From a bacterium (GTDB taxonomy: Bacteria; Bacteroidota; Bacteroidia; Cytophagales; Cyclobacteriaceae): DNA of 64,000 bases. The notes below the pieces were generated by a model. It was not told where the DNA came from, made no database searches, and saw only the letters and a list, made by a program, of their open reading frames with translations. The position numbers and the translations under genes are program-made. Numbering within the stretch: position 1 is the stretch's first letter; each line of letters begins with the position of its first letter. Below are positions 17,845 to 27,549 of the stretch, in pieces. The stretch is from contig JANSWY010000002.1 of NCBI GenBank assembly GCA_024743255.1, forward strand, positions 62,001-126,000, given 5' to 3'.

Positions 17845-18456
17845 GTGAAATTAATTCAACGCTTAAAACCACCAAAACAATGGAAATCCATAGTAGTCGT
17901 TTTGCTTGGAGCAATCGTTGGATTAGGAATATATATTGCCAATCTGGCTAATGTAACTTCTTACCTCACAGATGACCCCAGAGCTTGTATCAATTGCCAT
18001 GTGATGACACCTCAATACATCACCTGGAATCATAGCTCTCACCGTGAAGTTGCCACCTGTAACGATTGCCATGTTCCACACGATAATGTCTTCAAGCAAT
18101 ATGCTTTTAAGGCAAAAGATGGGATCTATCATGCCACAATTTATACTTTGAGAGCTGAACCTGAAGCTATCGTAATGCACGAAGCTGGCCAGGAAGCTGT
18201 ACAAAATAATTGTATCAGATGCCATGTTGACCAAGTGACAGATGCAAAAACGCAATCATGGACAGCAACTCACACAAGTGATCGTCTGGACAGGACATGC
18301 TGGGAATGTCATAGAGAAACTCCGCATGGAAGAGTAAGAAGCTTATCGTCTGTAGGGTTCCATGTAGAGCCATTACCAATTCAAGAGGAACAAGAACTTT
18401 TAATACCTGATTGGCTTAAAAAAGCTACACAACCTAAATCTCCTGATAATGAATAG
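17845..18456 (+). CDS. nrfH: NrfH, membrane tetrahaem cytochrome c quinol dehydrogenase
   Basis: NapC/NirT-family electron donor that passes electrons from menaquinol to NrfA on the periplasmic side. It has one N-terminal membrane anchor (about residues 14-36) and four CxxCH haem sites: CINCH (48-52), CNDCH (72-76), CIRCH (123-127), CWECH (152-156). The start codon is GTG. The length, 203 residues, is slightly longer than classical NrfH. It overlaps nrfA by eight bases, so the pair is coupled. Confidence 0.96.
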   Translation: MKLIQRLKPPKQWKSIVVVLLGAIVGLGIYIANLANVTSYLTDDPRACINCHVMTPQYITWNHSSHREVATCNDCHVPHDNVFKQYAFKAKDGIYHATIYTLRAEPEAIVMHEAGQEAVQNNCIRCHVDQVTDAKTQSWTATHTSDRLDRTCWECHRETPHGRVRSLSSVGFHVEPLPIQEEQELLIPDWLKKATQPKSPDNE

Positions 18457-19954
18457 TAGAACAAAAAACTGGCTATTATTTGGTTCAACAGTAGCCATCG
18501 TATTGCTATTAAGCATATTGGCAAACAGCATAATTAATAGAAAAGCAGAAAGCCAATTTGCTTATCAACCTCAAGTAAAGATTGATCAAAACGAGTCACG
18601 TAATAACGTATGGGGTGAGAACTTCCCTCGTCAGTATCAATCTTTTATGCAGACTCAGGACACTTCTTTTACAAGTTACCTTAATGGCTCAAAACTTAGA
18701 GACGCTCTTGAGGAAAATCCAGAGCTAGTGGTTCTTTGGGCCGGATATGGTTTTTCTAAGGATTACAATCAACCAAGAGGTCATGCCTATGCAATTGAAG
18801 ACCTGCACAACACTCTACGAACAGGTGCTCCCACAGGACCAGGAACCGGACCAATGCCTAGCACTTGCTGGTCATGTAAAAGTCCAGATGTGCCTAGACT
18901 GATGAATGAGATAGGGATTAAAGAATTCTATTCAGGGAAGTGGGCCGATAAAGGTCCTGAGGTTGTAAACCCAATTGGTTGTGCGGATTGCCATAATTCT
19001 AAGACTATGTCTTTACAAATTTCTCGTCCAGCCCTGATAGAAGCATTTCAATCAATGGGAAAGGACATAGAACAAGCAACCCATCAGGAAATGAGATCAC
19101 TTGTTTGTGCACAATGTCATGTGGAATATTATTTCAATAAGAACCTCCCTGAAAAAGAGGGAGTCCCATATTTAACATTCCCATGGAAGGATGGAACGAC
19201 TGTTGAAGCAATGGAAGCATATTACGATAATATGGAATTCAAAGACTGGACGCACGCTGTAAGTAAAGCGCCAATGCTTAAAGCTCAACATCCTGGTTAC
19301 GAACTGTATCTTCAGGGAATCCATGCTAAACGAGGAGTTTCATGTGCTGATTGTCACATGCCTTATAAAACAGAAGGAGGACAGAAATTTACTGATCATC
19401 ACATAAGATCTCCACTGGCAAATCCTGCCAACTCATGTCAGGTTTGCCATAGACAGGACAAAAGTGAGTTAATTGATAATGTCTATGAGAAACAAGCTAA
19501 AATCAAAAAGACACAAAGCGATCTTGAAGAACTAATTGTTCGAGCACATGTGGAAGCTAAAAAGGCCTGGGATTTGGGAGCTACTGAAGAACAAATGAAA
19601 CCCATTCTACAGGATATCAGACATGCACAATGGAGGTGGGACTATTCTGTGGCATCACATGGTGGGTCGTTTCATGCGCCTGTTGAGGTAAGTAGAATCG
19701 TTTCTACTGCTACTGCTACTGCCCAGGAAGCAAGAATCAAATTAGCACGTCTTCTTGCCAGTTTAGGGTTCAGTGGAGAAGTTGACTATCCGGACATCAG
19801 TACAAAAGAAAAGGCTCATCAATTTATTGGGTTAGACATAGAAAAACTTGAAGCAGAAAAAGCTGTATTCAAAGAAAATATTATTCCAAAATGGTTGGAG
19901 GAAGCTAAACAGCGGGAATCAAACAAAAAAATTGAAACGGTTTCTATCAAGTAA
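18449..19954 (+). CDS. nrfA: NrfA, ammonia-forming pentahaem cytochrome c nitrite reductase
   Basis: Reduces nitrite to ammonium with six electrons in the periplasm. The active-site haem motif is the diagnostic CWSCK (140-144, Lys as haem ligand). Four ordinary CxxCH sites follow: CADCH (178-182), CAQCH (220-224), CADCH (299-303) and CQVCH (330-334). The N-terminus has a hydrophobic segment (about 8-27) serving as signal or anchor. Downstream helices (residues 345-490) are the usual dimerisation part, including HGGSFHAPVEVSRI. Length 501 matches the family. It is followed 24 bases later by ccsBA, which supplies haem ligation. Confidence 0.97.
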   Translation: MNSRTKNWLLFGSTVAIVLLLSILANSIINRKAESQFAYQPQVKIDQNESRNNVWGENFPRQYQSFMQTQDTSFTSYLNGSKLRDALEENPELVVLWAGYGFSKDYNQPRGHAYAIEDLHNTLRTGAPTGPGTGPMPSTCWSCKSPDVPRLMNEIGIKEFYSGKWADKGPEVVNPIGCADCHNSKTMSLQISRPALIEAFQSMGKDIEQATHQEMRSLVCAQCHVEYYFNKNLPEKEGVPYLTFPWKDGTTVEAMEAYYDNMEFKDWTHAVSKAPMLKAQHPGYELYLQGIHAKRGVSCADCHMPYKTEGGQKFTDHHIRSPLANPANSCQVCHRQDKSELIDNVYEKQAKIKKTQSDLEELIVRAHVEAKKAWDLGATEEQMKPILQDIRHAQWRWDYSVASHGGSFHAPVEVSRIVSTATATAQEARIKLARLLASLGFSGEVDYPDISTKEKAHQFIGLDIEKLEAEKAVFKENIIPKWLEEAKQRESNKKIETVSIK

Positions 19955-19978
19955 TCGATTATTCCCAAACCTGATTTC

Positions 19979-22900
19979 ATGAAAAAGCTTGTTTCAATTC
20001 TATTTTCCAATAAGCTGACATTGGTTGCATTGTTGGCATTTGGTACAGCCATGGCAGTAGCAACCTTTATAGAAAACGATCATGGTACAGCTGCTGCCAG
20101 AAGTGTTGTTTATAATACTTGGTGGTTTGAAGTACTAATGGCAATTCTTACAATGAATTTTATTGGGAACATTATCAAATACAAACTGACAAGAAAAGGA
20201 AAGCTCGATGTTCTTCTATTTCATTTAGCTTTCATCATCATTCTTGTAGGAGCTGGTATTACGCGATATACAGGTTATGAGGGCCTGATTAGGATAAGGG
20301 AAGGGCAGGAGTCGAGTACTATGATTTCGCAAGAGCGTTACCTCAGGTTGAACGTCCAAACAAAAGAAGATAACTGGTCTACAGAAAAGGCAGTATTAGC
20401 GACAAGCCTTAAGCAACCAAAATTGAAACTTTCATTTGGGAAGAACGATTCAAAGCTTGAAATCAATGTTAAGCAATTTATTCCCGATGCTGTTCAAACT
20501 ATGGTTTCAGGTGAAACTGATAATAAAATAATTGAGCTGGTAGCAGTTGTAAACAATGAGAGGCAAAGCTTTTACATTGAAAATGGAAGTAATGTATTCA
20601 TCAAAGGACATGAATTCACTTACAACAACTTCAAGGGAGATGCCATCAATATTTCAGACTTATCCGGGATATTTACTATTGATTCACCGGAGGCCTTTAA
20701 ATACATGGTAATGGCTACTCAGAGAGTTGGTACAACCAGGGAATCTATTGAAGACACATTGTACTTACGAACATTATATCAGTCGGATCATTTGAATTTT
20801 GTACTTAGTCAGGTTCATGAAGGTACGACTCTAGTATACCAGACCACTAAGGATAAAGAACAAGCCAAAAGTGCAGCAGATCTTCTTTTTGTAGACTTAA
20901 CCACTCCACAAGAACATAAGCAAATAATCCTGGCAACAGTCGATGGTGTTTATAGTCCACTTCAAGATGTATCAGTTGGTAATTTTGATGTTGAGATTGC
21001 TTATGGACCAAAGTTGATAGAGCTTCCATTTGCTTTGCATCTTAATGATTTTCAACTGGAAAGATATCCCGGATCAGTTAGTCCATCTTCTTATACCAGT
21101 GAAATAACTGTAAAGGATGCATCTGGTGATTATCCCTATCGCATCTCAATGAATAACGTATTGGACCATCGAGGTTACCGATTCTTTCAGGCATCATATG
21201 ATTTGGACGAGTTTGGGACTATCCTATCCGTCAATAGGGATTATTGGGGAACACAAGTCACTTATTTAGGCTACTTGTTGATGGGTGTTGGAATGTTACT
21301 GGCATTATTTGGAAAGAACTCAAGGTTTCAACAAGTAAATCTCAAACTAAAAAATCTAAAAACAAGTGCCGCAATGATATTATTGCTGGTTTGTTCAGTA
21401 GCCGTTGCACAATCAGAGGAATCTTCATCAAATCCAACAAGCAGGTATGTTATCAATTCCGATCATGCTAAGAAGTTCGGTCAAACAATGGTGCAGGATA
21501 TGGATGGGAGAATCAAACCAATTAACACTCTTTCTTCAGAGTTTCTCCGCAAAATCACGCGAAAAACGACCTACAAAATAGAGGAGAATGGTCAGTCGTT
21601 TACAATGAACAGTGATCAGGTTTTTCTTTCAATTCATCAAAACCCTATGGCATGGAGGAATATGCCCCTTATAAAGGTCGATCAGAAAAAGGGTAGGGCT
21701 TTATTAGTAATGTTAAACCTTGAAGGGAAAACACACTTATCCTTTGTCGATCTTATCGATGATGAGGGAGGGTATAGGTTGCTCAATGCTGTTCAAGCAG
21801 TACATCTTAAGAAACCATCGGAAAGATCTGATCAGGACAATGAAATTCTGAAAGTGGATGAGCGTTTTAACATTCTATATCAGGCCTTAACCGGTAATTA
21901 TCTCAAAGTATTCCCGCAACCTACAGCCAACGACCAAATGTGGTTCAATAGTGAATTTCAACAAGCGGGATTTAGTTCTGAAGATTCTGTATTTGTAAGA
22001 AATATACTTTCTGCATATTACTATGACATTATGCAGGCGCAATTGAATGGAGATTGGAGTGAAGCAAACAGTAAACTTCAATACATTCAAACATTTCAAA
22101 ACACCATGGGGGCTGAAATCATCCCTGACAAGGGGAGAGTTGAAGCAGAGTTGCTTTACAACAAACTAAACATCAATAACAGACTCTTTCCAGTATTTTG
22201 GCTTCTCGGTATTTATCTGCTGGCTACAGCTCTACTTAGAGTCTTCTTTCAAACACGATCAATCAATATTAGCTATATCATTGGAGTGGCATTAACAGGA
22301 ATTACTTTTTTGGCTCTTACTGGGAATATGATATTGAGATGGTACGCTGGAGGATACCCACCATGGAGCAACGGGTACGAAATGATTATTTTAGTCACCT
22401 GGGCATTGTTTCTTTTCGGATTCATATTCTACAGGAAAAGCGATTTCATCATGCCTCTAGTAGCAATATTTGGAGGAACTTTGCTTTTTGTTACCTTCTT
22501 AGATTGGCTCAACCCTGAAATAACAAATTTGGTACCGGTACTAAAGTCCTACTGGCTTAAAATTCATGTAGCAATTATTGTTAGCAGTTATGCGCCATTG
22601 GCTTTATCTGCCTTATTAGGCCTACTATGTTTGATCTTTATGATTGCAAAAAATGACAAGCTAAACAAGTCAATTAAAGAACTTACCTGTATCAATGAAT
22701 TATCCATGACCATAGGATTGTACATGCTTGCGATTGGAACATTTCTTGGAGGTATTTGGGCAAATGAATCATGGGGAAGATACTGGGGTTGGGATCCAAA
22801 GGAAACCTGGGCACTTATCTCAATAATTGTATATGCCATGGTACTTCATTTTAGATTAGTGCCTGTGTTGAAAGGTAAATATCTATTTAATCTGGCTAGT

Positions 22901-23092
22901 GTGATTGCATTCTTCTCTATTATTATGACCTCATTTGGAGTTAATTATTATCTGTCAGGATTGCATTCTTATGCCGCTGGAGACCCACTACCAATTCCTC
23001 AATTCGTTTATTGGGTTGTCGGGCTAATAGTTATTATTGCGATTTTTGCTTACCGACGAAATTTCGAATCTTCAGTCATGCCAGGAGTTTAG
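19979..23092 (+). CDS. ccsBA: Fused cytochrome c biogenesis protein CcsBA (ResB-CcsA)
   Basis: A 1037-residue system II cytochrome c synthase that exports haem and attaches it to CxxCH motifs. The first half is ResB-like, with membrane helices near 13-33, 43-62, 77-94 and 420-440 around a large periplasmic part. The second half is CcsA-like with several helices from about residue 720 on and the haem-handling WWD segment WGRYWGWDPKETW starting at 932. The CxxCK site of NrfA can need a dedicated ligation system, and the position directly after nrfA suggests that job here. Fusion of the two halves is normal in Bacteroidota and epsilonproteobacteria. Confidence 0.95.
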   Translation: MKKLVSILFSNKLTLVALLAFGTAMAVATFIENDHGTAAARSVVYNTWWFEVLMAILTMNFIGNIIKYKLTRKGKLDVLLFHLAFIIILVGAGITRYTGYEGLIRIREGQESSTMISQERYLRLNVQTKEDNWSTEKAVLATSLKQPKLKLSFGKNDSKLEINVKQFIPDAVQTMVSGETDNKIIELVAVVNNERQSFYIENGSNVFIKGHEFTYNNFKGDAINISDLSGIFTIDSPEAFKYMVMATQRVGTTRESIEDTLYLRTLYQSDHLNFVLSQVHEGTTLVYQTTKDKEQAKSAADLLFVDLTTPQEHKQIILATVDGVYSPLQDVSVGNFDVEIAYGPKLIELPFALHLNDFQLERYPGSVSPSSYTSEITVKDASGDYPYRISMNNVLDHRGYRFFQASYDLDEFGTILSVNRDYWGTQVTYLGYLLMGVGMLLALFGKNSRFQQVNLKLKNLKTSAAMILLLVCSVAVAQSEESSSNPTSRYVINSDHAKKFGQTMVQDMDGRIKPINTLSSEFLRKITRKTTYKIEENGQSFTMNSDQVFLSIHQNPMAWRNMPLIKVDQKKGRALLVMLNLEGKTHLSFVDLIDDEGGYRLLNAVQAVHLKKPSERSDQDNEILKVDERFNILYQALTGNYLKVFPQPTANDQMWFNSEFQQAGFSSEDSVFVRNILSAYYYDIMQAQLNGDWSEANSKLQYIQTFQNTMGAEIIPDKGRVEAELLYNKLNINNRLFPVFWLLGIYLLATALLRVFFQTRSINISYIIGVALTGITFLALTGNMILRWYAGGYPPWSNGYEMIILVTWALFLFGFIFYRKSDFIMPLVAIFGGTLLFVTFLDWLNPEITNLVPVLKSYWLKIHVAIIVSSYAPLALSALLGLLCLIFMIAKNDKLNKSIKELTCINELSMTIGLYMLAIGTFLGGIWANESWGRYWGWDPKETWALISIIVYAMVLHFRLVPVLKGKYLFNLASVIAFFSIIMTSFGVNYYLSGLHSYAAGDPLPIPQFVYWVVGLIVIIAIFAYRRNFESSVMPGV

Positions 23093-23213
23093 ATTACTTT
23101 CATCAAAACAAGTAAATAGCGGGATTATTTAGTGATTCCAATGGGAAATCCATTGAATTATGTAATTTCACATAACTTTTTGTACACAGATCAACTAAAC
23201 TTCGATTAAACTA

Positions 23214-23855
23214 ATGAGTGAGAATTCTGGAAACGGTAGTGGTAAAGTAGTTGGAATTATAATAATTATTGTTGTTGTGATTGCTGCTGGAGTAGGTGCT
23301 TGGTACTTTCTTAGTTACAAGCCAGAACAGGAAGCCAAAGAAAAAGCACGACTTGAGGCAATTGCGAAGAAAAAAGCTGAAAAAGAAAAGAAAGCAAAAG
23401 CAGCACAGAAAAAGGCCAGATATAATAAGTTAATAGAAGATGGTGATCTTGCATTTAGCCAGGAGAATTGGGAGACCGCTAATTCCCTATACTCAGATGC
23501 TTCAACTTTATACCCTAATGAGCAATATCCTAAGGATCAATTGTTGTTAGTTCAGGCCAAATTGGACGAATTATCAGGATTAGAAATCCCTAGTGAACCA
23601 GGAGTAGTGCAAACTATTTCTACCGCTACCGATAGATACTACATTATAATTTCAAGCAGCATAGATGATGACTTAGCAATGGATTATGCCAATAAGTTAG
23701 CCAGTGAAGGAAATGCTGTTAAAATCATTGAGCCATATAATGACAAGAAGTTCTATAGAGTATCGCTAGCTGATTACTCTAGTCAACAAGAAGCTGACGA
23801 AGCTGCTGGCTCATTTAGTGAGTATGGAGAAGGAGTCTGGGTATTAAAATACTAA
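23214..23855 (+). CDS. Membrane-anchored SPOR-domain protein
   Basis: A 213-residue protein. The N-terminus is followed by one membrane helix (about 12-32), a highly charged Lys/Ala/Glu coiled segment (38-70), a single TPR-like helical hairpin (70-120, ENWETANSLYSDASTLYP), and a C-terminal SPOR domain (about 138-213) with YYIIISSSIDDDLAMDYANKL and KFYRVSLADYSSQQEADEAA. SPOR domains bind peptidoglycan lacking stem peptides, usually at division sites, so a role in cell-wall or septum biology is likely. Topology is type II with the SPOR domain periplasmic. Its own 120-base upstream region suggests it is not part of the nrf operon. Confidence 0.88.
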   Translation: MSENSGNGSGKVVGIIIIIVVVIAAGVGAWYFLSYKPEQEAKEKARLEAIAKKKAEKEKKAKAAQKKARYNKLIEDGDLAFSQENWETANSLYSDASTLYPNEQYPKDQLLLVQAKLDELSGLEIPSEPGVVQTISTATDRYYIIISSSIDDDLAMDYANKLASEGNAVKIIEPYNDKKFYRVSLADYSSQQEADEAAGSFSEYGEGVWVLKY

Positions 23856-23924
23856 TACTCTTTAATCTCTTTTATTTGGTGTAAAATGGTCAGCTTTTCC
23901 AGATAAAGTCTTGCTATAGCTGGT

Positions 23925-24092
23925 TTAATCTAAATTCCTGACCACACTAACTCCCGTTTCTTTAGAATACTTTTGGCAATGGCTATATCTTTTCCCAGGG
24001 GGATAGGTATGGCCCAATTTATTGGCCGTCGTTTCTCCTGTAACAATTGCATAAGTATCTGCAGCAAAATCTTTGGAATAGTCCGTTACTAG
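23925..24092 (-). pseudogene. Remnant of a protein-coding gene (no start codon)
   Basis: On the - strand a 55-codon reading frame runs from just after an in-frame TAG (24093-24095) to a TAA at 23925-23927. It encodes natural-looking protein (for example DYSKDFAADTYAIVTGE and HTYPPGKRYSHCQKYS) but has no usable ATG and no visible continuation upstream in any frame. I do not recognise the family. It fills most of the 334-base gap between the SPOR gene and the first caspase gene; nothing else is visible there. Best read as the decayed 3' end of a gene at an island boundary. Confidence 0.45.
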
Positions 24093-24189
24093 CTACATTC
24101 TAATTTATCAATAAATTGGAAAATGACCTATTTCAGGTATTGTTGATTATAAATAGAAGCACTATATATTGCGGTATAATGTTTTAATC

Positions 24190-27100
24190 ATGAGACAAGA
24201 GGTGAAGAACTGGTCTATTCTTCTAATAATAAAATTTTCACTTTCTTCAGTGCTGTTATTTGGTCAATCCCTTGATCAATTCAAATTTCAACCCCAAACC
24301 GGTTATTCGAATATTAATAATATCATGGATCTTTCTAAGAGTGGAAGGTGGATGGTCACAGCAGAAGGTTCTGAAATCCAAATTTGGGATGTAAGTTCAG
24401 GGATACTATTGCGAAGTACACAAATAATTCAACAGCAAATTGTTGATCTACAGTTTTCGAATGTTTCTGATGAAGTCGTATACTGTGCAACAACCGATGG
24501 TAACCTATTCAAAATCAACATTATCAAAAACAGTGTTCTCAAAGATTTCGACTTGTCAATAATAGGTACCCGATCAATTAGAATTTATAAAGAGGACAAA
24601 CTAATTATTATTTCCAATTCCATTACCGAATATAATCCATTCAGACGTAATGGAGGAGTAACTTTATTCAACCCAAATAACTTGTCGTCAAATTATTTTG
24701 ATGTAAACGATGGTGTGAAATTAAGTTTGATATCTCCCGACTCCACATTTCTTGTTGCTGGGTTAGATGTTAAAAGTACAGCTGGTACTCTTCAAGTTTT
24801 CAATTTAAAAACTGGTGAGAAGTTTAGACTCAATCAACTTCAAGGTGTGATGGACATGTCTGTTTCTAAACATGGTTTTTTTGTGGTGGGAACTCATGAG
24901 GGATATGTAAGGCAATGGAACCCTGGTTCTAAGTTTTTAATGAGAGAATTTAAAATTTCTGACCAAAGCGTTACAGGTGTTCACATGGAAGATAGATATC
25001 AAACAATTTACTGTATTGCGGACGGAGGAATAATAAGAAGGTACAATCGTAATGGACAATTGCTGAAGGAATTTGACATTGGAACGTCAAGGATTCAATG
25101 TTTTGCATTTGATGAAAGAAATGCAAAGCTAACTGCATCTACTAATGAATCAACTTTTGTTATTGAACTAACCAGAAATAATAATATCCAAGAGTTTGGA
25201 AAGCCTTATGATTGGGTCACTTCTTTAAAATTTGATTCCAACAACAGACTATTTTCGGTCAATGGAAATATTTCTCAAAGCAATTTTGAAATATGGAATC
25301 TTGGACGAAGCAGGTTAGAAAAAAACTTAAATAGTGTCAAAGATTTTTATGTTCATCATGATATCTATCCAGATTCATCTCTTATGGCATTTGGTGGAGC
25401 TAAAGGACCAATCATTATATTGAATTATGAAACCAACCAACAATTATATTCATTTTCTTCTGATAAGCGGATTAGTTGTATTGATATAGGCTCTAATAAA
25501 ACAATTTGGATTGAAAAGAATAAAACTCCCCGTGCATTCTGGGCAAACAAATATGAGGAACACGACTCAATAAACATCTTCGATCACATAAATAACAAGT
25601 TCATCAGAAAACTTGATGCTGGGTGGGTTGATGCTGCTACAATTTCCGATGATCAAAAAATAGCAGTAGTTGCAAGCTGGACAGACCCAATAAATGGCCC
25701 TAATTCACCTAAAAATCAAGCAACTAAACTTACTATTTGGGATTTAGAAAATGGAATAAAAAAAGGTGATTTACATGAGACCAAATATGAAATTAAATCG
25801 CTGGACATTTCGCCAGATAAGAAAATAATTATTACTGGTGGCGGGGATTTTAATAATGACGAACTGATAGTTTGGTATACTGACGAAATCAGATTTGAGC
25901 ACTTGGAAGGCCATAACTCGCAGGTAATTACAACAACCTTCTCGGATGACGGCTCAATATTCGCAACTGGTGAAATAGGAAGAAAGGTAATAGTTTGGGA
26001 TTCCAAAACATTAAACAAAATTTTGACCATTGATAACTTGTCGGGATACCCGCGAACACTTTCAATTAGTCCAGATAATAAAATATTGGTTGTTGGGAGT
26101 AACAATGGAATAATAAAACTAATCCGATTTGACAATAACTATGAGGTTAACCTATACGGTAATAGTGAGGACCAATGGGTTATATGGGATGAAAACAATT
26201 ATTTTGAATCATCAAATGATGCCACAGATATTGCAATTATGTCAAATAAAGATGGATACTACAATATTGAACAATTTTCTAGTAGACTTAATGCTCCACA
26301 TTTAATTCTGAAAAAGTTAGGAATAGGTGATTCCAGTTATACAAACTTCGTTGAAAGGTTGTATAAAAAGCGGAATCAGACTAGTGAACCGTTATTGAGT
26401 TCAAATATTCCATCTGTAGTAGTTACCGAAGAAGTACTTGAAGGTCCTCAGGCTCATATGTTTTTCACTTTGAAAGACACCACATCTAACATTCAGAGTT
26501 ACGCTATATATCAAAATGGCATCCAAATTCACTCAATGGATTTAGATGGTCCATATTATGAGTTGTCCTACAGTGTATCTATGATTCCTGGCACTAACAT
26601 AATTGAAATTGAGGCTACTAATAAAGAGGGATATAAATCAATTAGAACTTTGAACAAATTTAAGTACGATGATAATCAAAAAACGAATTTGTATTACATT
26701 GGAATCGGTGTGTCAGAATATGAAGATGATTCAATAAAGAATCTAAGCTATTCCACCAAGGATATATGTGACCTAAGTCATGTGTTTTCAAGTTATGCTG
26801 AGAATTTCCAGAATATAGAAACGCATACATTTTTCAATAAAGAAATAACTAAAGAAAACTTTTCAGAACTTAAAAATCTGTTGACCGATTCGAGAAAAAC
26901 TGATTTGTTTATTCTGGCAATGTCAGGACATGGAACTCATGTCACAAATGAAGCAACAGACTTTCATTTTCTCACTTCCGACACCAGACTAAACGGAAAC
27001 ATATCCCAACAGGCGATTTCCATGGATGAAATACAAGGTTTACTTTCGAGTGTGAAACCCATCAGAAAGTTATTGCTCTTAGATGCGTGTAGTTCTGGAC

Positions 27101-27549
27101 AGCTCGATTCAACATATTTAACTAATGTACTTGAGCTTACAAATGACGGTAAAGGGGCTAGAAGTATTACTCCAATCAAGAGTACGAAATCAAACTCAAT
27201 CAATGTCACGCGAAAAGACAGCTACATTTTTAATGATATTTATAGACGATCTGGTGCAGTGGTTTATTCATCTTCTATGGGTGGTCAACTATCATGGGAA
27301 TATCCTGAAATTGAAAATGGGGTTTTTACTGAGGGCATTATTAACTGTCTAACAAATCGGAATATAGATACTGACGAAAATGGATCAATATCTGATGATG
27401 AGCTTCGTAAATGTGTAAATCAATTTGTAGTTTCACGCACTAAGAATCTTCAGCACCCAACAGTAGATTACGACAACATCAATAGCGATATTTTTTTTCC
27501 ATTAACAACGTGGGAACCAAACGATGACTTAAACTGCGAGCAAAACTAA
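24190..27549 (+). CDS. Exported WD40-caspase (C14) protein A
   Basis: A 1119-residue protein. I start it at the ATG at 24190; a TTG seven codons upstream is less likely. Layout: signal sequence with hydrophobic core LLIIKFSLSSVLLFG; WD40-type beta-propeller repeats to about residue 680 (clear units include LEGHNSQVITTTFSDDG...VIVWD); a conserved bridge NAPHLILKKLG; an Ig-like domain (about 745-825); and a C-terminal caspase-like C14 protease. Catalytic His914 is in MSGHGTH and Cys967 in LLLLDACSSGQ. A KGAR-SITPIK segment (988-997) lies where metacaspases are autoprocessed. An EF-hand-like loop D1060-E1071 (DTDENGSISDDE) lies in the p10 region. Substrate unknown. Converges with gene B, stop codons interleaved. 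Confidence 0.93.
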   Translation: MRQEVKNWSILLIIKFSLSSVLLFGQSLDQFKFQPQTGYSNINNIMDLSKSGRWMVTAEGSEIQIWDVSSGILLRSTQIIQQQIVDLQFSNVSDEVVYCATTDGNLFKINIIKNSVLKDFDLSIIGTRSIRIYKEDKLIIISNSITEYNPFRRNGGVTLFNPNNLSSNYFDVNDGVKLSLISPDSTFLVAGLDVKSTAGTLQVFNLKTGEKFRLNQLQGVMDMSVSKHGFFVVGTHEGYVRQWNPGSKFLMREFKISDQSVTGVHMEDRYQTIYCIADGGIIRRYNRNGQLLKEFDIGTSRIQCFAFDERNAKLTASTNESTFVIELTRNNNIQEFGKPYDWVTSLKFDSNNRLFSVNGNISQSNFEIWNLGRSRLEKNLNSVKDFYVHHDIYPDSSLMAFGGAKGPIIILNYETNQQLYSFSSDKRISCIDIGSNKTIWIEKNKTPRAFWANKYEEHDSINIFDHINNKFIRKLDAGWVDAATISDDQKIAVVASWTDPINGPNSPKNQATKLTIWDLENGIKKGDLHETKYEIKSLDISPDKKIIITGGGDFNNDELIVWYTDEIRFEHLEGHNSQVITTTFSDDGSIFATGEIGRKVIVWDSKTLNKILTIDNLSGYPRTLSISPDNKILVVGSNNGIIKLIRFDNNYEVNLYGNSEDQWVIWDENNYFESSNDATDIAIMSNKDGYYNIEQFSSRLNAPHLILKKLGIGDSSYTNFVERLYKKRNQTSEPLLSSNIPSVVVTEEVLEGPQAHMFFTLKDTTSNIQSYAIYQNGIQIHSMDLDGPYYELSYSVSMIPGTNIIEIEATNKEGYKSIRTLNKFKYDDNQKTNLYYIGIGVSEYEDDSIKNLSYSTKDICDLSHVFSSYAENFQNIETHTFFNKEITKENFSELKNLLTDSRKTDLFILAMSGHGTHVTNEATDFHFLTSDTRLNGNISQQAISMDEIQGLLSSVKPIRKLLLLDACSSGQLDSTYLTNVLELTNDGKGARSITPIKSTKSNSINVTRKDSYIFNDIYRRSGAVVYSSSMGGQLSWEYPEIENGVFTEGIINCLTNRNIDTDENGSISDDELRKCVNQFVVSRTKNLQHPTVDYDNINSDIFFPLTTWEPNDDLNCEQN

